This document shows positions 34,328-42,168 of a stretch of 64,000 nucleotides of DNA, in pieces. The notes beneath the pieces are model-generated. The model saw only the letters and a program-made list of their open reading frames with translations, searched no databases and was not told where the DNA came from. Every line of letters starts with the position of its first letter. Positions within the stretch are counted from its first letter, which is position 1. The DNA is from Opitutaceae bacterium. Its GTDB lineage: Bacteria > Verrucomicrobiota > Verrucomicrobiia > Opitutales > Opitutaceae. The DNA lies in the NCBI GenBank assembly GCA_028280945.1, contig JANQKV010000049.1, forward strand, positions 62,001 through 126,000. Reading direction: 5' to 3'. The translations under genes and the position numbers were made by a program.

Positions 34328-35605
34328 ATGAGAGCAATTGCTATTACAATTTTCCCAATTTTAACTTTTTTTGTATCGACACTTAAATCCGATGATAATA
34401 AACTTATTGAAATCGGTTTGGTGGTTGGTGATATAAAATTATCCAAATACCAAGTAGATGAAACCATACGTTTCCTCTCTGTTAGCGGGATTAATGATTC
34501 TCACGAGGCTATTAATTACATAGTAGATAGACTAGTTATTGTTAATCTCGCGCTACATTCGAAGGCAGTTGCGAACTCCGATATCGAAGACTCGTTCAAA
34601 ATAATAGAAGACTATAAACTAATAAATCTCGAAAATAGCCCGCTGTTACGCCGAATAATTAGTGCAAACACGAATGAAAAATCAGATCATGATAAAATTA
34701 GGCGGTTTTTGAAAACAATCGATCAAAGACTCAACATAGTTACCGAACTAGACACCGCTGAAGAGTTGTTACCTTATGTCCAACAAATGGTCACATCTAA
34801 TGAATTTCCTGCTGCTTTAGATATTATGGAAAATCCTTTGTATAAAGTTCAACGTGACGAGGACATGAGAGAGGTTAAGGTCGTTGATTTCTTGGATAAA
34901 TACTATAAAAGAACACGAAAAAGACTTCCCTTGTCGATACAACAATTTGAACGAGAAATCCACTCTGTTGAGCTCGATCGGGATTTGCTGGAAGTGGCTC
35001 GCCGTCAGGGTTTGCACCTTGAACCTAGGTATGTGCAAGAAATGGATCTGGTCCGCTATGGGTTGATCTATAATCGATACATTGATCGTCCGGCCATAGG
35101 ATCTGACCTCATAGAAGAGAAGGAGCTTGAGGCTTTCTACAATTTAAATTACTCCGATACGATCGAGCCCCTCGAAATTGAAATATTCCGATGTGCTATT
35201 CCAACTTTACAGAAATCCATTTCGTATCGAAAAAAACTCATGCAGTTAAAAAGTGGTCGTTACGACCTATCCCCTTTTAAAAATGCGTTGAGTTCTGGTG
35301 ATAGTGAATACCAATGGACTAGGTTAATTGTCCATCGACAGGGAGTTGATCGTGACTCAAGCTTAATTGACGGGTTGTTTTTTAAAGAACAAGCTAGAAT
35401 TTCAAATCCTGTTCTCGAAAGTGATGGATGGATAACCTATGTTCGAGGTGAAACAATCGTTGAAGGCACGCCGTCTTTTAATATGTTAAAATTACAGATA
35501 GAAGCAAGAAAATTGAAGGAATATAAAGATCGGCGCCTGCGGGAGGATTTAATATACGGAAAGAAGAAATACCAGATAAACATAACGAGTGAATATCAAG
35601 ACTAG
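34328..35605 (+). CDS. SurA/parvulin-like exported protein (low-GC insert, gene 2)
   Basis: 425 residues. The N-terminus (AIAITIFPILTFFVSTL) is a signal peptide or anchor. VVGDIKLSKYQVDETIRFL followed by NYIVDRLVIVNLALHSKA resembles the first helices of SurA/PrsA chaperones. A region near residue 280-390 (IEIFRCAIPTLQKSISYRKKLMQL...FFKEQARISNPVLESDGWITYVRGE) has the layout of a parvulin PPIase domain. The similarity is weak and some active-site residues are not evident. A likely role is folding or escort of exported proteins, possibly gene 1. GC is very low. Confidence 0.55.
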   Translation: MRAIAITIFPILTFFVSTLKSDDNKLIEIGLVVGDIKLSKYQVDETIRFLSVSGINDSHEAINYIVDRLVIVNLALHSKAVANSDIEDSFKIIEDYKLINLENSPLLRRIISANTNEKSDHDKIRRFLKTIDQRLNIVTELDTAEELLPYVQQMVTSNEFPAALDIMENPLYKVQRDEDMREVKVVDFLDKYYKRTRKRLPLSIQQFEREIHSVELDRDLLEVARRQGLHLEPRYVQEMDLVRYGLIYNRYIDRPAIGSDLIEEKELEAFYNLNYSDTIEPLEIEIFRCAIPTLQKSISYRKKLMQLKSGRYDLSPFKNALSSGDSEYQWTRLIVHRQGVDRDSSLIDGLFFKEQARISNPVLESDGWITYVRGETIVEGTPSFNMLKLQIEARKLKEYKDRRLREDLIYGKKKYQINITSEYQD

Positions 35606-35710
35606 TAGGTCTTAAAAGCCGCGAGTCGTAATCATTATTCGACTGAAAAATATTCAATTATAAATGCTTCTTTTGGAAAGGTGGATCTAAGAAAACTATG
35701 GAAAGCTCCC

Positions 35711-36373
35711 TCATGGTAATTGTCCATCAGCCAGACGCACGATGCGCGACCCGTAGGCGGCATTTGCGTCGGAGTGGGTCACCTGTACGATGGTTACGCC
35801 GTCGTCCGTATTTAGTTTCTTGAATAGCTCCATGATTTCCTGGCCTTGGTCGGAGTGCAGGTTGCCAGTAGGCTCATCCGCCAGGATCAATCGTGGTTTG
35901 GCTACCAACGCGCGGGCAATGCCCACCAGTTGTTGTTGTCCGCCCGACAGCTGATTCGGGTAAAGGTCTTTTTTTCCGACGAAGTTGAAGCGATCCAACA
36001 TATCGCCGACGATGGCGGTCCGTTCGCCTCGCGGAATGTTGCGATAGGAGAGGGGAACTTCGAGATTCTCGTAAACGGTGAGTTCGTCCAGTAAGTGGTA
36101 GCTTTGAAAAACAAAGCCCATGTTCTCCTTTTGCAGCGCGAACCGTTGCTTCTGGTTCAGCCGGTGCACCGCGACTTCGCCGAACTCGTATTCGCCGGCC
36201 CAGGAATTGTCGTGCAAACCGAGCACGTGCAGCAGGGTGGATTTGCCCGAGCCCGAGGGGCCCATGATCGAAACAAAGTCCCCCTCCGCAATGTCCAGGG
36301 TGATGTTTTGCAGTGCGTAGAAAGGACCGCCCTTGAGCGGATAAACACGTTCGATGTTTCGCAGCGAAATCAT
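35711..36373 (-). CDS. ABC transporter ATP-binding protein, MacB/LolD type
   Basis: 220 residues. Walker A GPSGSGKST is near residue 40. The signature LSGGQQQLVGIARAL and Walker B RLILADEPTGNL follow, then VTHSDANAAYGSRIVRLADGQ. LHVLGLHDN... and FVFQSYHLLDELTVYENLEVPL place it with MacB/LolD ATPases. It energises a MacB-type FtsX permease, for which no gene is visible here. It points toward tolC, from which it is separated by the low-GC insert and an ATPase remnant. Confidence 0.92.
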   Translation of the reverse strand: MISLRNIERVYPLKGGPFYALQNITLDIAEGDFVSIMGPSGSGKSTLLHVLGLHDNSWAGEYEFGEVAVHRLNQKQRFALQKENMGFVFQSYHLLDELTVYENLEVPLSYRNIPRGERTAIVGDMLDRFNFVGKKDLYPNQLSGGQQQLVGIARALVAKPRLILADEPTGNLHSDQGQEIMELFKKLNTDDGVTIVQVTHSDANAAYGSRIVRLADGQLP

Positions 36374-36597
36374 GGGATGAGTTTTGCAGAGACGATGCCT
36401 AGGGTCCGATCAAAAAGGAGCAGCGGACAACAAAAAGGTTGAATGGTGATAAGCATTGGCGGGGTGGAAAATACGATCGCGATCGTCGACCGCCATTCCA
36501 GGACATTGTTTCCGGGCGTTGTTACTGCCGCGTAAGATACGCAGAGGAAAACCGATCGGGTAAGCCACTGCTCCAATGGAAGAAAGGCGCGTTGGCA

Positions 36598-37614
36598 TCA
36601 GTCGGACTTCGCCGGGGCGACAGCCTGCACTCTGGTCACCGTTCCGTCCATCCGTTGCCAATGCATGCGGCGGGGGGCGGTCGGCCGGTCGAGTTTTTTG
36701 ACCAATGATGGCGCAAGGCGTCTTGGTAACTGCAGTGTGGATACGGAAGTTTCGTCACAGCCCAGCAAGCGGGCGAATGGCTTGGCGACTTTGGGGCGGC
36801 CAATGATACGACCAACGATGTGGCCGGGAGGAACCGGCTCCACCGGTGCCTCGCGCCGGTCGAGAACCAGTGCGCTGTAGGGCAGGCTGCGCAGATCAAT
36901 GCCCGCGCGTTGGCCAAACTTGACCCAGTTGGGATCGGCTCCCAGCTCTCCCGGCGGCGGGGCGAAGTGGTGGCACCAGTGGTTTTCATTGCCGGCGGCC
37001 AGCAGGCCGCAGCGTCCCTGATGGGGACAGGGGTAGATGATGTTGAACTTTCCGCGCAGTCGCTCCCTCCAGTCCACCAGCATGTGCGCAGCATCCGAAG
37101 CGCCCGGCTCGATCCAAAGGACCGTAGTGGCGGATTCCAGTGCAGTCATCAGATCTTCGGCATCGTCGTCCGACAGCTCGTTGATGACATGGCTGATTAC
37201 CAGTGTCGTCGGGTTCACGGAGCGATCCCAGCTGTCGATTGCAATTTCCGTGGGCAGGTCTCGCCATCGGTTTATCGCAAATTTTTCGGCGAGCAGCGAA
37301 TGATCGAAAACCTGCAGGGATGTGGGGACTTCCGGCCATGCCCGGGCCACCCGGCGGTGGGCGATGCCTGAGCCGCAGCCCCAGTCCAGCAACGGTCCTG
37401 CCGGTGGCGACCAGCCGCGTTGTTTCAGTTCCGCCAGCACGTGATCCCATTTCCAACCAATGCGTTCGGCAAAGGTCAGATCGTAATGGGCGAGATCCGC
37501 CAGGGATTGCCAGTAGGGCCCTGCGGATAGCTCGTCGCTCAGGAATTGCTTCCTCAATCGATCGAGGACGGACCAATCCAGTTGATCCCAACCAAGTTTT
37601 GGCAGACTGCTCAC
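36598..37614 (-). CDS. Rsm22-family methyltransferase-like protein
   Basis: 338 residues from a GTG at 37614 that overlaps the stop of the upstream methyltransferase gene. LLDWGCGSGIAHRRVARAWP is the SAM-binding motif I, and LVISHVINELSDDD is motif IV-like. A cysteine cluster (YPCPHQGRCGLLAAGNENHWCHHF) is typical of the Rsm22 family, which in mitochondria acts in small-subunit ribosome assembly and may bind an Fe-S cluster. A role in ribosome assembly is inferred. Confidence 0.82.
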   Translation of the reverse strand: MSSLPKLGWDQLDWSVLDRLRKQFLSDELSAGPYWQSLADLAHYDLTFAERIGWKWDHVLAELKQRGWSPPAGPLLDWGCGSGIAHRRVARAWPEVPTSLQVFDHSLLAEKFAINRWRDLPTEIAIDSWDRSVNPTTLVISHVINELSDDDAEDLMTALESATTVLWIEPGASDAAHMLVDWRERLRGKFNIIYPCPHQGRCGLLAAGNENHWCHHFAPPPGELGADPNWVKFGQRAGIDLRSLPYSALVLDRREAPVEPVPPGHIVGRIIGRPKVAKPFARLLGCDETSVSTLQLPRRLAPSLVKKLDRPTAPRRMHWQRMDGTVTRVQAVAPAKSD

Positions 37615-38804
37615 GAAGACTCCAAATCGACCCCCAGTCGGCGGGCCAGCGCATGGCGGGTGATCCCATAAAACGCGGCCATGTCCCGAGCGGCCTTGAG
37701 GCCGGCCGGGCGCATCGTCGAGGTTGTGCGTTCCGCTCGCCAAGCCGCCAGCATGAGGTTTTTTGCGGTGTGCTCGGTGGACACAAATTGGAAAACCCGG
37801 GTTTCGAACCCGGCAGCCTCCAGCAAAAGCGCGCGCAGCGCATCCGTCACAAACTCCGCCTGACGCTCTTGAAAAATACCGTGGCGCAATGCCGGTGCCA
37901 GCACCGCCGGGGCGCTGAGTTGGGGACGAAGTTCGTGCTGACAACAGGGGGCCACCACGATCAAGCGCGCGCCGGCATCAACGCCGGCTGCGATGGCATC
38001 GTCGGTTGCGGTATCGCAGGCATGGAGCGCAATCAGCACATCCAGCCGCCCCAGGCCGCTCGCTTCGTCGTCGATTCGACCCGAGCGAAACTGGACGTTG
38101 GGCAAATCATGCGTTTGGGCGACACGATTGCAGGTCTCCACCAAATCAGCCCGACGTTCGATCCCGGTGATCTCAGCCTTCGATCCCAGAAGGTCCGCCA
38201 AAGCGAGGGTCAGGTAACCTTTGCCACTGCCCATGTCGGCAATGCGCAAAACGGCTTCGCCACCGAGCCCACTCGACTTTTGCAGATGGGTGAAGGTCTC
38301 AACGAATTTTTGGATCTGGCGCAGCTTGGCACTCTGGCCGGTGCGGGGTAATCCCCGATCGTTGGTGATGCCGAGGTCACGCAACCAACCGGCTTTCCTA
38401 TCGATGAGATGGTCCTTGGTACGGTTGTGCGTAGCGTCGGCAGTGGGTGGGGCGTGATTTGCCATTTTTATCCGCACGCGGCTGCGGCCGTCGTCCCGAG
38501 TCTCAAGCTGAACGGATTGCAGCGCGGTGAACAGATGGGCGTCCCGAAATTGGTCCAACCCGATTGACTGCGTGATTTCGGTCTCTGCGGCGGCAGGGGA
38601 AAGGTTCTTGGTGATGTCGCGGGTGGCGTGTCGCCAGACAAAGCTGAAGTGTGGTCCGCTCTTTAAATCCACGGGGCGCACGGTCAGTTTTTGCAGGGTG
38701 GCATCGTCGCCGCGGTATTTGCCGAGGGTCAATCTGCTCAAGGTTCGCTCGCTCAAGGCGGCTTGGAGCAGCTTTAAGAATTGGTCTCGACCGGTTGGTT
38801 GCAC
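37611..38804 (-). CDS. SAM-dependent methyltransferase (Methyltransf_32 type)
   Basis: 397 residues. LRIADMGSGKGYLTLALADLL near residue 187 is motif I, and LIALHACDTATDDAI and VVAPCCQHELRP are characteristic of the METTL25/GSTCD-like Methyltransf_32 family. The N-terminal 170 residues form an extra domain with ITQSIGLDQFRDAHLFT. RNA or protein is the probable substrate. Its stop overlaps the start of the Rsm22-type gene, so two RNA-related methyltransferases are translated together. Confidence 0.82.
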   Translation of the reverse strand: MQPTGRDQFLKLLQAALSERTLSRLTLGKYRGDDATLQKLTVRPVDLKSGPHFSFVWRHATRDITKNLSPAAAETEITQSIGLDQFRDAHLFTALQSVQLETRDDGRSRVRIKMANHAPPTADATHNRTKDHLIDRKAGWLRDLGITNDRGLPRTGQSAKLRQIQKFVETFTHLQKSSGLGGEAVLRIADMGSGKGYLTLALADLLGSKAEITGIERRADLVETCNRVAQTHDLPNVQFRSGRIDDEASGLGRLDVLIALHACDTATDDAIAAGVDAGARLIVVAPCCQHELRPQLSAPAVLAPALRHGIFQERQAEFVTDALRALLLEAAGFETRVFQFVSTEHTAKNLMLAAWRAERTTSTMRPAGLKAARDMAAFYGITRHALARRLGVDLESS

Positions 38805-38858
38805 CCCGTCGCTATGCGGTGCGCGGGCTTAAGGCGCAAGCAAGCTGTCGAGGCGCAG

Positions 38859-40091
38859 TTAGTTGAGGGCGAAGGAAGGACTCCGCCACAACTCGCGTCC
38901 GGCTCGGAATGTCGCCAAGATGTCGGCCGTACCCACGCGCGAGATCAGCGTCGTCAGCAGGTTGCGGGTGGGTCGAAGATGGGGAGCACCCAAATCGACC
39001 ACAACAAAAGACGCCGGCAGGTCCTGGTCGAGGTAACCGTAGTGGTCAGCGCCAAGCACGGGTCGAATGTTGCTCGTGACCATTTTTAGCAGCGTCACCG
39101 GATCGGGCAGGGCGGGGTGGTCCTCGCCAGCTTGGGAACGGGCGAGGCGATAGGCGAAGTCCAACTCGGCGAAAAGATTGGGTGGGTTCAGCATCACATT
39201 GTCCGTGCCCAGCAGGAGATTTGCCCCCGCATTGATCATCGCGGTAATGGGCGGCAGCGGCAGTCCCAGCGTGGCATTTGCCCGGGGGTTTAATGCGGCG
39301 GTGGTTTCACTCGCTACAAGCAGCGCGATTTCATCCGGGGTCGCCACCGTCATGTGCACCACGAGATGGGGAGCGAGGATCGCCAGGGCCCGGGCCAGAT
39401 CGCCACGCCCGGTGCGTGCGATCGAGAGCTGCCGATAAGCTGTGTTCTCCAGACAATGGATGGCGCGCATGCGGTTGTGCCGGGTGGTGATCTCCCGCAC
39501 CTGCTGCCAAGCGGAATCGGAAAGATCATTCATGGTGCTCTCGGAGAACCCGTCGGCTACCTTCAGCATGGATTCCAGTTCCGCCACGGCGGTGGACGAC
39601 AGTGGTGTTGCCGGCACCTCCAACTCGGCATCCGTTTGCGGGGATTTGTCGAATTGGTTGAGAATGATGGATTGGACACCCGTTGCTTGGGCGGCACTGC
39701 GCAGGAGCTCAGCCCCCGTCCGCCCCTGTTCCCGAAAATCCAGATGAGCGACCGTGCCGGTGCGAGCCATGTAGCGCAGCGTCGACTCCATGTGCCCGCG
39801 GTGAGTCGTTTTGTCGATTTTCGCCAGCTCGCGGTATTTATACCCGTCGGGCCGGAAAAAACCCTGTTCCAGGGTAAGACCGGCTGCGCCGTCAGGCAGG
39901 GCCCCGTCGCCCACGTGGGTGTGACCGTTGTAGAGCCCCGGCATAATCAACCGCTTGGCTTGGCTCGTTCGCGTCCAAGGGGCTCCCAGGTCGAGCCTGG
40001 TGATGGTATCGCCGGTCCAAGAAAAATCCGCACAGAAGTGGGGCGTTAGCTCCGGCCCATGGAGGACCACGCAGTCTCGCAATGTCGGCAT
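38859..40091 (-). CDS. Amidohydrolase-family protein
   Basis: About 410 residues from the ATG at 40091 (PTLRDCVVLHGPELTPHF). MPGLYNGHTHVGDGALPDG supplies the metal-binding HxH. GTVAHLDFREQG, AIHCLEN and LLGTDNVMLNPPNLF contribute further metal or catalytic residues in the expected order. The family includes deaminases and hydrolases of cyclic amides; the substrate is unknown. A longer frame to 40256 has no family similarity. Confidence 0.82.
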   Translation of the reverse strand: MPTLRDCVVLHGPELTPHFCADFSWTGDTITRLDLGAPWTRTSQAKRLIMPGLYNGHTHVGDGALPDGAAGLTLEQGFFRPDGYKYRELAKIDKTTHRGHMESTLRYMARTGTVAHLDFREQGRTGAELLRSAAQATGVQSIILNQFDKSPQTDAELEVPATPLSSTAVAELESMLKVADGFSESTMNDLSDSAWQQVREITTRHNRMRAIHCLENTAYRQLSIARTGRGDLARALAILAPHLVVHMTVATPDEIALLVASETTAALNPRANATLGLPLPPITAMINAGANLLLGTDNVMLNPPNLFAELDFAYRLARSQAGEDHPALPDPVTLLKMVTSNIRPVLGADHYGYLDQDLPASFVVVDLGAPHLRPTRNLLTTLISRVGTADILATFRAGRELWRSPSFALN

Positions 40092-40275
40092 GAACCAGCT
40101 TCTAGCTCTGAATGGGCGGACTGCAATCCTTGGACTGTTGGCAGCGGCCGTAAGATCGCAGTCGGCGCCGTATTCCAAGAAATGTCCGCGTGAGCTTGGC
40201 TCTGTCCACGCAAATCCAGTGGCGTGATCGCCGGGTCTGTTTTGCCTTCGTGACAACCCTCAACCCCCAACTGCA

Positions 40276-41658
40276 GTGAATACTTCGCGTCTCTTCCGTA
40301 TCGGCGTCAGCCTCCTTTCCCTTGGTTTGGCAACCCATGCCATTGCCGATTTGCCGGTCAACGAACCGTTCCTGGTTTCCGCTGACCAGTCGGCGGTTGG
40401 GGTGCCGGATTGGGTCCGCAGCACCGTCATCTATGAGGTTAATGTCCGCCAATACTCCGAGGCAGGCACGTTCGCCGAGGTCGAGGCCGATCTGGAACGG
40501 ATCAAGGCTCTGGGGGCCATGACCCTGTGGTTCATGCCGGTTCACCCCATCGGAGCGGTGAATCGCAAGGGCCCGCTGGGCAGTTACTACTCCATCACCG
40601 ACTACCGCGGCATCAACCCGGAGTTTGGCACCCACGAGGACTTCAAGCGCTTGGTCGATCAAGCCCAGGGAATGGGCTTCCGGATTATCATGGACTGGGT
40701 CGCGAATCACACGGCTTGGGATCACTCCTGGACGGAATCAAACCCCGAGTTTTATGCGACCGATGAGTCGGGCGGTTTCGTGCCTCCATATGGCTTCGAT
40801 TGGACCGATGTCATTCAACTCGATTTCACCAACGATGAACTGCGGGAGGCGATGATCGGTGAAATGATGTATTGGGTCACCGAATACGGTATCGATGGTT
40901 TTCGCTGTGATTACGCGAAGGGGGTGCCCACCACCTTCTGGGAGGATGCCGCCAGTCGTCTGCGCGAAGTGCGCCCCGACATTTACCTGCTTTCCGAAGC
41001 CGAAACGCCCCAGCATCAGCTCAAGGCCTTTAACAGCTCCTACGGTTTCGACATGATGCACGTCATCAACTCAGTCGCCGCTGGAAAATACGGCGCGTCG
41101 CATATCGACGACGACCTCGCCAAGTCCGCCGTGAGATTTCCGCAGGGTGGTTCGATGCTCTACTACACGACCAATCATGACGAGAACAGCTGGCTGGGCA
41201 CCGTTTACGAACGCTTGGGCGGCGGGGTGGAAGTCTTTGCGGTGCTCACCTATCTGCTCGATGGCGTGCCTTTGATCTATAACGGGCAGGAAGCGGGTCT
41301 GGCCAAGCGGTTGGAGTTCTTTGAGCGCGATCCCATAAACTGGCGCCCGCATCCACTTGCTGACCTTTATCGCACGCTGAACCAGCTGCGCACCAGCAAT
41401 CCCGCCCTCTTTACCGGAGCGTCGTTCAAACGCATCCCGACGACCGACAATGCCGCCATCTACCTGGTGCACCGGGCCGACGGCGATCATGCGGTTCTGG
41501 GCCTGCTCAACCTCAGTGGCCGGGAAACCACTTTTGACGCCTATGCCGAAGGCATGGCAGGGGAATGGTCCGACGTGTTTACGGGAGAGAACGTGACGCT
41601 GAGTTCCAAACTCAACCGTACGCTGCCCGGCTGGGGCTTCCAAGTGCTGCAAAAGTAA
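40276..41658 (+). CDS. Exported alpha-amylase, GH13
   Basis: 460 residues with a signal peptide (GVSLLSLGLATHAIA-DL). DWVANHTAWDHSW, GFRCDYAKG (nucleophile Asp), YLLSEAE (acid/base Glu) and TTNHDENSW (transition-state Asp) are the four GH13 regions. VIYEVNVRQYSEAGTF starts the barrel. It should hydrolyse starch or maltodextrin in the periplasm or outside the cell. It is the first gene of the alpha-glucan locus and is followed by a terminator, then a TonB receptor. Confidence 0.92.
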   Translation: MNTSRLFRIGVSLLSLGLATHAIADLPVNEPFLVSADQSAVGVPDWVRSTVIYEVNVRQYSEAGTFAEVEADLERIKALGAMTLWFMPVHPIGAVNRKGPLGSYYSITDYRGINPEFGTHEDFKRLVDQAQGMGFRIIMDWVANHTAWDHSWTESNPEFYATDESGGFVPPYGFDWTDVIQLDFTNDELREAMIGEMMYWVTEYGIDGFRCDYAKGVPTTFWEDAASRLREVRPDIYLLSEAETPQHQLKAFNSSYGFDMMHVINSVAAGKYGASHIDDDLAKSAVRFPQGGSMLYYTTNHDENSWLGTVYERLGGGVEVFAVLTYLLDGVPLIYNGQEAGLAKRLEFFERDPINWRPHPLADLYRTLNQLRTSNPALFTGASFKRIPTTDNAAIYLVHRADGDHAVLGLLNLSGRETTFDAYAEGMAGEWSDVFTGENVTLSSKLNRTLPGWGFQVLQK

Positions 41659-41698
41659 CGGCCTGAAAGATTTCACACCGAACAGGTGAAACTTGACC

Positions 41699-41733
41699 GG
41701 ACCGGGCTCCAATGGGGCCCGGTCCGTTTGTTT
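41699..41733 (+). terminator. Terminator after the amylase gene
   Basis: GGACCGGGC and GCCCGGTCC (41699-41707, 41717-41725) form a 9-bp stem with a 9-base loop, followed by GTTTGTTTG. It ends the amylase transcript before the TonB receptor gene. Confidence 0.75.
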
Positions 41734-42168
41734 GCTGCGTCGCAGTTTTGTCTAAGTAGGTGTATGGCCCAACTTGCCCTGAAATTAGGATCCTCCCGGG
41801 TCTGTGGCAAGATTACTGAATAGGTCCTCATTCTCCTGTGGAACTATCAGAATTTCTACTCTGACAGGGGTAAATTGGACAGAACTTAGGCCGATTGGAC
41901 GAAACTGAGATCAGGTATTTGGAGACGCAATTCGGTCCGCCTGATCGGAGATGGTGTTCTCGGGTTCTGGATACAAGATCTCGGGTTTTACCAAAGAAAT
42001 GTCCTAGCCATATCAGTTTAGCCGAAGAGTTCACGATGGCCCTCTGATCCCGGTAACCGCAACCTGTTCTTAACAACGCAAAACGCGTCTTTAACCCAAA
42101 CCCCTTCCCCAGAGCGCGCGTCGAACGGTTCAACCGACCCGCTCTCTTAGGACACCAACACTACAGCT
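41734..42168. other. Intergenic region upstream of the TonB receptor gene
   Basis: About 435 bases without a supported gene. A minus-strand frame of about 100 codons at 41828-42133 has no family features and is more likely chance. The region presumably carries the promoter of the receptor-malQ-MFS operon and a binding site for the AraC regulator. I could not pick out a credible palindrome or -35/-10 pair. Confidence 0.5.
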
